NCBI GenBank assembly: GCA_900167215.1 | Contig: FUZS01000008.1 | Location: 1-64,000, forward strand | Source: [Eubacterium] yurii | GTDB taxonomy: Bacteria; Bacillota; Clostridia; Peptostreptococcales; Filifactoraceae | Direction of reading: 5' to 3' | Length of the DNA stretch: 64,000 nucleotides | Part shown: piece by piece, positions 24,924 to 32,793 of the stretch | Position numbering within the stretch: the first letter of the stretch is position 1 | How the letters are laid out: every line of letters starts with the position of its first letter | The notes under the pieces: generated by a model | The model's input: only the letters and a program-made list of their open reading frames with translations | Told to the model about the DNA's origin: nothing | Database searches by the model: none | Made by a program: the position numbers and the translations under genes

Positions 24924-25502
24924 TTGGCAAGACAAAGAGGACCAAGATTCAAAGTGGCAAGAAGATTCGGAGTAAATGTTTGTGGACATCCGAAAGCATT
25001 AAAAAGAGGACCAAAACCTACTAAGAAAATGTCTGAATATGGAAAGCAACTTCTTGAAAAACAAAAGTTGAAAGCATATTATGACGTACTTGAAAAGCAA
25101 TTTGCAAAATACGTAGAAGATGCTCTTAAATCACAAGAAAATCCGGGAGAAAAATTAATATTGAGATTGGAAATGAGACTGGACAATATAGCGTACAGAC
25201 TTGGCTTCGGATCTTCAATAAGACAAGCAAGACAAATAGTAAATCACGGACACCTTCTTGTAAATGGAAAGAAAGTAGACATCCCTTCATACAAAGTTTC
25301 TGTAGGTGATACTATAACTCTTAGAGAAAAATCAAGATCTACACAATTATTCAAAGATAATTTTGCCGCTTCAAATGTAACACTTCCATATCTTCAAAAA
25401 GATATAGATAATTACAGCGGAAAGGTCGTTTCTCTTCCAAACAGAGAAGATGTTCCAATAGAAATAACTGAATCTCTTATAGTAGAGTTCTACTCAAAAT
25501 AA
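24924..25502 (+). CDS. rpsD: Ribosomal protein S4 (divergent, solo copy)
   Basis: A 192-residue S4 protein of the 30S subunit body. It has the N-terminal S4 domain start ARQRGPRFKVARRFG, LEKQKLKAYYDVLEKQFAKYV, and the S4 RNA-binding domain (LEMRLDNIAYRLGFGSSIRQARQI, VNGKKVDIPSYKVSVGDTI), ending in the conserved VEFYSK. Compared with E. coli S4 the N-terminal domain is shortened and has a single Cys (VCGHPK), not a zinc-binding set. It stands alone, away from the usual rpsM-rpsK-rpoA operon, so it may be a second paralogue; the window cannot show this. The start is TTG with AGGAGG nine bases upstream. S4 leaders often autoregulate, but I could not identify one here. Confidence 0.92.
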   Translation: MARQRGPRFKVARRFGVNVCGHPKALKRGPKPTKKMSEYGKQLLEKQKLKAYYDVLEKQFAKYVEDALKSQENPGEKLILRLEMRLDNIAYRLGFGSSIRQARQIVNHGHLLVNGKKVDIPSYKVSVGDTITLREKSRSTQLFKDNFAASNVTLPYLQKDIDNYSGKVVSLPNREDVPIEITESLIVEFYSK

Positions 25503-25526
25503 GATTCATCTTGTTTCAAAGACAAA

Positions 25527-25555
25527 AAATGCACCTGTTTTTCAGGTGCTTTTTT
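25527..25555. terminator. Shared bidirectional terminator
   Basis: GCACCTG pairs with CAGGTGC across TTTTT, with A6 before and T6 after. It ends rpsD and also contains the stop codon of the converging GGDEF-EAL gene. Confidence 0.88.
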
Positions 25556-27881
25556 CTGTCAATTTTTTTAGATATTTTCTCTCAAACTCTGTTGCAGGAA
25601 CAGGTCTTCCGTATAAAAATCCCTGTATCTGGTCACAACCCAAATCTTTGAGTTTGTCTCTTTGTTCTTTCTTTTCTACTCCCTCAGCTATTACTGTTAT
25701 GCCAAGTGCTTCTGACATTGTTATTACAGCTTCGGCTATCTTTGTTTCTGTGCCGTTTGTTTCTATACTTTCAATAAGCTCTCTTGCTATCTTCAGCTTT
25801 GTTAATTTGAAATGTTTCAGATAGGCAAGTGATGAATATCCTGTACCGAAATCGTCCATACTGACACCTATTCCCATATCTATAAGCTTTTCAAAAAAAT
25901 CCACTATCTTTTTTCCGGATCTCATCAGAGAATTTTCCGTTATTTCGAATTCAAGCCATGTAGGACTGATGTTTACCTGATTTATTATATCTTTCAAATC
26001 TTTTAAAAACTTTTCAGTATTTAGATATTTTGGTGAAAGGTTGATAGACATTTTCAGATTTGTACCGTATTGTTCATTCCATTCCTTAATCTGAGGGACT
26101 GCACTGAGTATGGTAAATCTTACAAGTTTTGTGATTATATTACTCTCCTCGGCTACAGGAATAAAGTCACTTGGAGGAATCATGGCTCCAATTTTCGGAG
26201 AATACCAACGAAGTAGGGCTTCGACTCCTATCAAATTTTTGCCGTCTATATCAAACTGTGGCTGATAATACATTATAAATTCTTCTTCAAAGTTTATCTT
26301 GTGAAGCATTTTTTCTATCATTGTCTTTTTTGACAATATTCCGGCTATTTCATCACCAAAAACAGTGATACAGTATGAATTTGTAAAGTTTTTCTTAGAA
26401 TATGCACAGGCATATTCAGCATTTTTAAATATATCGAGATAGTTTTTTATATTTTCATTGTATCTGTCACATCCTATAGCTATATCAGGGTTGAAAGTGT
26501 AATTATCAAATATGATAGGGGATGTAAGCAGCACAGCTATATCTTGAGATTTTAGATAAAGTTGATCTTCATCTTGAATCTTATCCTGTATTAGTATTGC
26601 AAATTCGTTGGAGTCAGCTCTAAATATCAATTCATCAGGAAACATTGTCTTTAGCAATGAAGCTATCTCTTTGAGTACCAGGTCGCCTGTCTTATGATCC
26701 GTAATTTCATTTATAGTCTTAAACTGTACTATATCTATTACAAAGACAGCAAAGTTATCCAGTGACTTTTCGCTATCCAACTCATCAAAGACAGCCATCA
26801 TATAACTACGATTATTCAGACCTGTCAGGGGATCTATTCTGGACATATTAATTATTTTGTTATACTCGCCCTTCATATCATTATAAGCCTTTATTGATAC
26901 TTCACTTTCTATAGCGAGTTTGGTATTTTTTTCCAAAATGTTGTTCTTTTCATTTAAATTTGATAAAAGATATAATATCATAGCAAAAAGGACTGAAAAT
27001 ATGTTGGTGATATTTTTTTCCACATTCAGATAATATAGCAAAACTTCTATGAAGACTACAAAAGAAAATAAGAATAATATCGTATTGGTAGTTTTGCTCA
27101 TTATTATATTGTGTATCTTAAATTTTGGCATGAGTTCAGCTTTTGTATCATCATCCTTCATAAATATAAGAGTCTGTGTAATTACAGAGAAAAATAAAAA
27201 GTATGTTACCATAAATATGATATAATGATACTGATTTTGAAGCATACTTGTGTATACTCTTAGAGAGTTGGCAAAGCAAATAACTATTATCGCAACTATT
27301 TTCAAAGTATCTTCTTTTTGGAAAAAGCTGATTTTAAATACAGAAAACAAGAAGAATAAACTTGTATTTAGTATTATATCAAGTGCAAGTACCAGAAATA
27401 TTATATGTGCATGTGTTATATCTCCTCTTACATTGGCAAGGGCTGCATAGAATATCAGTTCCAGTATATAATAAAGACAGGCTGCTATAGCAATAGAATC
27501 TATCAGTAGCTGTTTTTTGTCTATTAATTCCAGTTTGCTTACAAATATAAGAGCTACAGGAACAAGTATGAATATTGAAGATGAGGAGTATAAAATATCG
27601 GAAACAGTCTCACTGATGACGCTGTTTCCATGTGATGTAAGTAATCTGTTTACGTCAAGTACCGTTCTGAAAAAGCAGTAAATAACGACGCAAATAGCAT
27701 TTGTCCTGTTTTTGCTCTTTGATCTTTGAAAATTTAACAGAAAAAAAATTAAGGTACTCAAAACCATAAGTACTGAGATAACATTTGATATTTCTGTATT
27801 TTGACTCAGTATTAAGAGACTGTAAAGCATAAAAAATATTGACAAAGTGGCAATGAAAAATTCTGTATGCTTTTTTTCCAA
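25542..27881 (-). CDS. Membrane GGDEF-EAL protein, GGDEF degenerate
   Basis: A 779-residue protein. Residues ~1-330 contain about eight membrane helices of an unnamed sensor type. A GGDEF domain (~345-505) has RADSNEF where active diguanylate cyclases have R-x-GGDEF, so cyclase activity is unlikely. The EAL domain (~525-770) keeps EALLRW, SINLSPKYL, EFEITENSL, DDFGTGYSSLAY and AEGVEKKEQ, but the usual K-I-D metal/catalytic segment reads KIARELI, with Ala for Asp. The protein may be a weak phosphodiesterase or a c-di-GMP receptor. The start is TTG preceded by AAGGAGGG. It is transcribed alone and converges on rpsD. Confidence 0.9.
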   Translation of the reverse strand: MEKKHTEFFIATLSIFFMLYSLLILSQNTEISNVISVLMVLSTLIFFLLNFQRSKSKNRTNAICVVIYCFFRTVLDVNRLLTSHGNSVISETVSDILYSSSSIFILVPVALIFVSKLELIDKKQLLIDSIAIAACLYYILELIFYAALANVRGDITHAHIIFLVLALDIILNTSLFFLFSVFKISFFQKEDTLKIVAIIVICFANSLRVYTSMLQNQYHYIIFMVTYFLFFSVITQTLIFMKDDDTKAELMPKFKIHNIIMSKTTNTILFLFSFVVFIEVLLYYLNVEKNITNIFSVLFAMILYLLSNLNEKNNILEKNTKLAIESEVSIKAYNDMKGEYNKIINMSRIDPLTGLNNRSYMMAVFDELDSEKSLDNFAVFVIDIVQFKTINEITDHKTGDLVLKEIASLLKTMFPDELIFRADSNEFAILIQDKIQDEDQLYLKSQDIAVLLTSPIIFDNYTFNPDIAIGCDRYNENIKNYLDIFKNAEYACAYSKKNFTNSYCITVFGDEIAGILSKKTMIEKMLHKINFEEEFIMYYQPQFDIDGKNLIGVEALLRWYSPKIGAMIPPSDFIPVAEESNIITKLVRFTILSAVPQIKEWNEQYGTNLKMSINLSPKYLNTEKFLKDLKDIINQVNISPTWLEFEITENSLMRSGKKIVDFFEKLIDMGIGVSMDDFGTGYSSLAYLKHFKLTKLKIARELIESIETNGTETKIAEAVITMSEALGITVIAEGVEKKEQRDKLKDLGCDQIQGFLYGRPVPATEFERKYLKKLTEKST

Positions 27882-27942
27882 TGTTTTCCCTCCTTCCTTT
27901 TGATTTTCAAAGCTTAATATTGGCGAATATTTACCAATATTA

Positions 27943-28064
27943 TACTATTATCTATTTAACATATGGATAATTTTCATAAATGACTTACAATGTAGCATAT
28001 GGTTTATGGCTTTATTATAAATGCACTGAAAAAGATTTATCCATTATTTTATTAGATTTTAGTA
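27943..28064 (+). repeat. Family A MITE-like element
   Basis: A 122 bp intact copy from TACTATTATCTATTTAACAT to TATTAGATTTTAGTA with TTA on both sides. Confidence 0.85.
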
Positions 28065-28104
28065 TTAGTTAGTTTTTTTAAAATTGTAGTATATTGTAGT
28101 CAGC

Positions 28105-29361
28105 TTATTCCAGGGATAAGCGGTATCCTGCAAGATGTCCTGTAGAAAACGCAATCTGAAGGTTGTAACCTCCCTCAAGTGCGTCAAGATCTATACATTC
28201 TCCAACTGCATAGAGATTAGAAATCTTTTTAAATCTCATAGTAGATGGCGATATTTCGTTTAAGTCTATTCCTCCCTTTGTTACAATTGCTGATTGTATA
28301 CTGCCGTAACTCTTAATTTGCAAGCTAAAATTTTTAATCTTACTTATTATTTCAGATTTTTTAGCCTTTTTAAGATTGTGAACATCTATATTGTCATAGT
28401 CTTGGACTAAGAATGTAGATAATTTTAGTGGAATATAAGCTGACAATTTAGTCTTAAGCTTCTTTTTGGAATTGTCAAAAAGTATATTTTGCAAATCTTC
28501 ATAGCTTAGACTTGGTAAAAAATCAATATTTAAAAATATCTTTTCTCCCTTATAGCTTATTACTTCTTCCAAATTTTGCTTATAAGGATTGTCTTTGTTG
28601 TACTTATCTTGAAAGGGGCTTATATAAGCCGTCAAATCCATTACAGCGCTACCGCTGACACCCTTGTTTGTAAAGATGAGATTTCCTTGAGTCTGATAGC
28701 TCTTATTGTCGATATGGGCTTGTACTTTTGCATTTTGCAAAGATATACCTGACAGATGTGAAAAGTCTTCAACTGTGTTGACAGACACAAGTGAAGGATA
28801 TAGAGGAGTTATTTTTATCTTGTTTTTCAAGATTTCAAAACTGTCATTTTTATTATAAGACAGTCCGCCTGTTGCCAAGACTACATGAGAGAAGTCTTTG
28901 TCTAAAAAATAGTTTACCTTATTCGTAGAGATTTTGATCACTCTATCATCTTTTATGATTATATCGGTCATCTTTTCGCTTAAGTTTACTCTTATATTTT
29001 GTTTTTTTAATTTATCCGTCAGAGCATTTACCAACTTTTGGGCGCTTTGATTTTGAGGGTAGACCCTGTCTTTTTCATAGGATAATTTTATACCCATTTC
29101 CTCCAGAAATAATATCAGATCATAGTTGGAAAAATGATAGAAGGCTTTGTAAAAGAATTTGCTGTTACTTACAATGTTTTTAAAAAACTCATCTCTGTCA
29201 TTTATATTGGTGATATTACATCTGCCACCACCTGTTATGGAGAGCTTTTGTCCAAGTGTCTTATTTTTTTCTATTATGCTAACTTCGTTATCTTCATTTT
29301 TAGCTGTGAGGGCTGTCATTATTCCTGCTGCTCCCCCACCTATTATTAGTATTTTTTTCAC
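28105..29361 (-). CDS. HI0933/YhiN-family FAD-dependent oxidoreductase
   Basis: A 418-residue flavoprotein. The N-terminal dinucleotide-binding motif is ILIIGGGAAGIMTALTA, followed by the family signature LGQKLSITGGGRCNITN (about residues 40-56) and a second FAD motif near residue 165 (HVVLATGGLSY). The C-terminus has GGIDLNEISPSTMRFK and the FAD-closing segment LYAVGECIDLDALEGGYNLQIAFSTG. The family is annotated variously (aminoacetone oxidase-like, BaiN-like), and its physiological substrate is not settled. The start is GTG with TAGGAGAT upstream. The gene has no operon partner. Confidence 0.9.
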   Translation of the reverse strand: MKKILIIGGGAAGIMTALTAKNEDNEVSIIEKNKTLGQKLSITGGGRCNITNINDRDEFFKNIVSNSKFFYKAFYHFSNYDLILFLEEMGIKLSYEKDRVYPQNQSAQKLVNALTDKLKKQNIRVNLSEKMTDIIIKDDRVIKISTNKVNYFLDKDFSHVVLATGGLSYNKNDSFEILKNKIKITPLYPSLVSVNTVEDFSHLSGISLQNAKVQAHIDNKSYQTQGNLIFTNKGVSGSAVMDLTAYISPFQDKYNKDNPYKQNLEEVISYKGEKIFLNIDFLPSLSYEDLQNILFDNSKKKLKTKLSAYIPLKLSTFLVQDYDNIDVHNLKKAKKSEIISKIKNFSLQIKSYGSIQSAIVTKGGIDLNEISPSTMRFKKISNLYAVGECIDLDALEGGYNLQIAFSTGHLAGYRLSLE

Positions 29362-29434
29362 TTATGTATCTCCTATGTAAAACAGATATTATGTTAAAAT
29401 ATAATAAAATAATTTATATTACTTTAATTAGTAA

Positions 29435-29558
29435 TACTATTATCTATTTAATCTATGGATAATCTTCATAAGCAACTTTTTAAAAATTGTATATGACTTT
29501 TGACTTTATTATAAATACAGTAAATGTATTTTATCCATTTTTTTATTAGATTTTAGTA
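29435..29558 (+). repeat. Family A MITE-like element
   Basis: A 124 bp copy from TACTATTATCTATTTAATCT to TATTAGATTTTAGTA with TAA on both sides. It is the first of three consecutive elements in this gap. Confidence 0.85.
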
Positions 29559-29565
29559 TAAATTA

Positions 29566-29679
29566 TACAAATCAGCATTTATAATGCGAATATTGTTATT
29601 TTAGCAAATTATATATTTTGCAGATTATCAATAATATTGCTGTAATAAAATTACCGGGCTTTTTTATAGCTTTTTAGTA
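29566..29679 (+). repeat. Family C MITE-like element
   Basis: A 114 bp copy from TACAAATCAGCATTTATAAT to TTATAGCTTTTTAGTA with TTA on both sides. Its right TTA is also the left TTA of the next element. Confidence 0.85.
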
Positions 29680-29682
29680 TTA

Positions 29683-29794
29683 TACTAATCACTATTTATA
29701 ATACTAAGTATTTATGACTAATGAATTACATTTTATTAATTATCAACAATTCTACTGTAATACAATTATATATCTTTTTTATAACTTTTTAGTA
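29683..29794 (+). repeat. Family C MITE-like element
   Basis: A 112 bp copy from TACTAATCACTATTTATAAT to TTATAACTTTTTAGTA, with TTA on both sides. It directly follows the previous copy, sharing one TTA, so the two form a head-to-tail pair. Confidence 0.85.
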
Positions 29795-29814
29795 TTAGTA
29801 TAAAATTGTTTTAA

Positions 29815-29850
29815 AAAAGTCCTTATCTCAATTTCCCGATAAGGACTTTT
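29815..29850 (-). terminator. secDF operon terminator
   Basis: AAAAGTCCTTATC pairs with GATAAGGACTTTT across 10 bases. It is A/T-flanked on both sides, so either strand could use it. It lies 12 bases after the secDF stop codon. Confidence 0.88.
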
Positions 29851-29861
29851 CTTTGTTTACA

Positions 29862-32042
29862 TTATTTTTTCTTTTTTTGAGCAAGCTCTTGTTTTTTCTT
29901 ATCTTCTTTTATCTTTTCAAACAGTACCCATAGAGGGCTGGCGATAAATATAGAAGAGTACGTTCCTGACAATATACCTACAAGTAGAGGGAATGTAAAT
30001 TCTTTGATAGAGTCCACACCCAAGATATAGAGCATCAGTATAGAAAGCAAAGTTGTAACTGATGTGTTTATTGAACGTGTTACAGTCTGTCTTATAGATA
30101 CATCTGCCAATGTCATTTTGTCCATCTTAGGATGGAGCTTTGCATTTTCTCTGATTCTGTCAAATACAACTATAGTGTCGTTTATAGAGTAACCGACAAC
30201 TGTCAGTATAGCAGCGACAAACGGCGAATTGACAGGCACTCTGAATATTGCATATATTGCAATTACTATGAGAACGTCATGTACCAAGGCCATGATGGCT
30301 GATATACCGAAGGTAAATTTGAAGCGGAAAGAGATGTAAATCAGCATGAATATACTTGCTATTATCACTGATACTACAGCCTTTGATTGTATTTCCTTAC
30401 CTATTGACGGTCCGATGTAGCCTGATTGTAGCAAATCTGTATCTTTCAAGCCATATTTTTCCTTGTATTTTGAAAATACTTCAAGTCTCTTGCTCTCTTC
30501 CATCTTTTCTGTAGTTTTTATCTGTATCTTGTCTTTTGATTCTCCAAGGTAGTCTACGCTTGCAGTTGTATCGTAAGCTTTGATTATATCAAGTAGTTCA
30601 TTGTTTTCAACATATTTGTGAAGGTTGATATCTATAGTAGTACCGCCTGTAAAGTCGATACCCATATTATATCCTTTTGTAAATCCAAGACCTATACCTA
30701 TTACAGCTATTGCTATAGATATACCGGCAAATATCTTGAATTTGTCTACAATTTTTAACTTAGTATCCTTTATCTCTTTATCAACTTTTTTATTTTGGTT
30801 AATTCCAAGTAGACTTGTATTTTGTATGTCTATAAATCCAAGTAAGTTTTGGAAAAGGAATTTTGTTATAACTATTGCTGTAAAAAGTGAAACTATGATA
30901 CCAAGTATCAAAGTAACTGCAAAACCCTTGATAGGACCTGTACCAAAGGCATAGAGAACTATACCTGCTATTACTGTTGTTACTTGTGAGTCCATTATTG
31001 TTGAAAAAGCTTTTGAAAAGCCATTTTTCAATGCTGCTTTTACACTCTTGCCCTCAATTATTTCTTCCTTTATTCTCTCAAATATAATGACATTGGCATC
31101 GACCGCCATACCTACCGAAAGTATCAAGGCTGCTATACCCGGAAGTGTAAGAGTGGCACCAAGTGATGTATATAAGAATAAGAATATAAGCATATAGAAT
31201 CCAAGTGCAATATCTGCAATAAGACCGGGTATTTTGTAATATATAAGCATAAATAACATTACAAGGAAGATACCTATGGCTGCACCTTGAACAGATTTTA
31301 GTAATGCTTCGTCACCAAGTTGTGCCGACTTTGTAGAACTTTCAATTTCAGTAAAGTTTACAGGCAAGGCTCCGGCTTGGATAAGATTTGCAAGTTCACT
31401 TGCTGATTGCACAGTAAAACTACCTGAGATTTCAGCATTTCCTCCAAGTATCTCCTGGTTTACAGTAGGAGCGGAAAGCACTTTGTCGTCAAGCATTATT
31501 ATTATTCTTTTCTTACTTGGAGCGGCTTCTTTTGTAGCTTTTCCAAATAGTTTTGCACCTTCGTCGTTAAATTTAAGCGTTACTACATATTGTCCTTGTT
31601 GGTTAGTACCGACCTTTGACTCCTTAACATGAGAACCGTCAAGCAGTTTCTTGCCTTCTTCATTTAAGAAAGTAAGTTGGGCTGTCTTACCTATGGTTTG
31701 GATGGCATCATTGACATTTGTTGCACCGGGAAGTTCTATCCTGATACGCTTGTCGCCGTCACGCACTATGACAGGCTCTGTAAGACCCATTCCGTCTATT
31801 CTTTTTCTGAATACTTCTATAGTCTGGTTGATTATTTTTGCAAGTTCATCACCTGTTGCATCAGTTTGCGCCTCATATACGACGTAAACTCCACCTTTAA
31901 GGTCAAGACCTTGATTTATCCTTTGGTATACAGGTTTTAGCAGATAGCCGCCTCCTGACGGTATACCAAATGCTGATATGACACATAAAATAATAAGTAA
32001 AATGATTACAGAGATAAAATTTCTCTTTGATTTAAACCTCAT
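29862..32042 (-). CDS. secDF: SecD-SecF fusion protein, protein-export accessory subunit
   Basis: A 726-residue membrane protein joining SecD and SecF, which use the proton gradient to pull translocating proteins through SecYEG. The SecD half (~1-425) has TM1, the motif INQGLDLKGGVYVVYEAQ, the extracytoplasmic P1 domain (ELPGATNVNDAIQTIGKTAQL), and a five-helix block with ALILSVGMAVDANVIIFERIKEE. The SecF half (~440-726) has YNMGIDFTGGTTIDI, SGYIGPSIGKEI and VVGYSINDTIVVFDRIREN. Twelve membrane spans fit the fused type seen in Bacillus. AGGAGGAG precedes the ATG. It lies 25 bases after yajC in the same operon. Confidence 0.96.
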   Translation of the reverse strand: MRFKSKRNFISVIILLIILCVISAFGIPSGGGYLLKPVYQRINQGLDLKGGVYVVYEAQTDATGDELAKIINQTIEVFRKRIDGMGLTEPVIVRDGDKRIRIELPGATNVNDAIQTIGKTAQLTFLNEEGKKLLDGSHVKESKVGTNQQGQYVVTLKFNDEGAKLFGKATKEAAPSKKRIIIMLDDKVLSAPTVNQEILGGNAEISGSFTVQSASELANLIQAGALPVNFTEIESSTKSAQLGDEALLKSVQGAAIGIFLVMLFMLIYYKIPGLIADIALGFYMLIFLFLYTSLGATLTLPGIAALILSVGMAVDANVIIFERIKEEIIEGKSVKAALKNGFSKAFSTIMDSQVTTVIAGIVLYAFGTGPIKGFAVTLILGIIVSLFTAIVITKFLFQNLLGFIDIQNTSLLGINQNKKVDKEIKDTKLKIVDKFKIFAGISIAIAVIGIGLGFTKGYNMGIDFTGGTTIDINLHKYVENNELLDIIKAYDTTASVDYLGESKDKIQIKTTEKMEESKRLEVFSKYKEKYGLKDTDLLQSGYIGPSIGKEIQSKAVVSVIIASIFMLIYISFRFKFTFGISAIMALVHDVLIVIAIYAIFRVPVNSPFVAAILTVVGYSINDTIVVFDRIRENAKLHPKMDKMTLADVSIRQTVTRSINTSVTTLLSILMLYILGVDSIKEFTFPLLVGILSGTYSSIFIASPLWVLFEKIKEDKKKQELAQKKKK

Positions 32043-32067
32043 AAAACTCCTCCTGAAATTGACTTAT

Positions 32068-32475
32068 CTACTCTGCTACGACTTCTTTATCCGTCTGATT
32101 TGTATCTTCTACATCTTCACTTGTACTTTCGTCATCCGTTTCATCAGGATTGTCGTCATCTGCAGCTTCATTTTCATCAGCGACTACATTTCTCACACAC
32201 CAGTTTTTGAATCTAAGCCTTACATTGTCAGGCTCAACTTCAAGTATAAGTTCGTCTTCTTCCACAGCTACTATTACAGCTACAAGTCCGCTGTAAAGTA
32301 CAACTTTGTCGCCTACTTTTAGTGCTGATTTCATATCTTCCATCTGTTGTTGTCTTTTTTTCTGAGGCTTGATTATGAAAAAATAAAAAAATGCCACCAT
32401 TATCACTAATGGAAAAAGCAGTCCTCCGGCACCTGCAGCACCTGCGGCATTGGCACCTTGTGCATATGCTACCAT
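32068..32475 (-). CDS. yajC: YajC, Sec translocase accessory subunit
   Basis: A 135-residue single-span protein that associates with SecDF. The membrane helix (LLFPLVIMVAFFYFFIIKPQKKRQQQ) with the IKPQKKR boundary is the family signature, followed by the small beta domain (LKVGDKVVLYSGLVAVIVAV). The C-terminal ~40 residues are almost all Asp, Glu, Thr and Asn, longer and more acidic than in most YajC proteins. The preferred start is ATG 32475, with GGGGG eight bases upstream; TTG 32478 is the alternative. It is the first gene of yajC-secDF. Confidence 0.93.
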   Translation of the reverse strand: MVAYAQGANAAGAAGAGGLLFPLVIMVAFFYFFIIKPQKKRQQQMEDMKSALKVGDKVVLYSGLVAVIVAVEEDELILEVEPDNVRLRFKNWCVRNVVADENEAADDDNPDETDDESTSEDVEDTNQTDKEVVAE

Positions 32476-32744
32476 CAATAATTCCCCCTAAAAATTATCT
32501 TTATTAATATGATACTAATTAATATTAAAAAGTTTAAGACCATTGAAACTATTCATATATTATACTTTCTTGCAAATAAGGATTTATAAGTAATGTAGCT
32601 TTGATATGAAAAAGTATTGTATTTTATGATAGTTTAAGCTTATAAATAAAAAAATATATCATTACATATTATTAGTATCAAAACTTCAATTAGTTATTAT
32701 AACAATTATTTTCAATTTATACAAGTGCGATTTTATCATAAGGC
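32476..32744. other. Intergenic gap upstream of yajC
   Basis: About 270 bases of AT-rich DNA without a repeat family copy or ORF that I can support. It should carry the yajC promoter on the minus strand; no confident match was chosen. Confidence 0.35.
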
Positions 32745-32775
32745 AAAAAAACGACATCCCAAAAAAGGATGTCGT
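32745..32775 (-). terminator. Terminator of the secreted repeat-protein gene
   Basis: On the minus strand ACGACATCC pairs with GGATGTCGT across TTTTTT(G), followed by six to seven Ts. It lies about 20 bases after the stop codon. Confidence 0.9.
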
Positions 32776-32793
32776 AAAATCAGAGATTACTTA

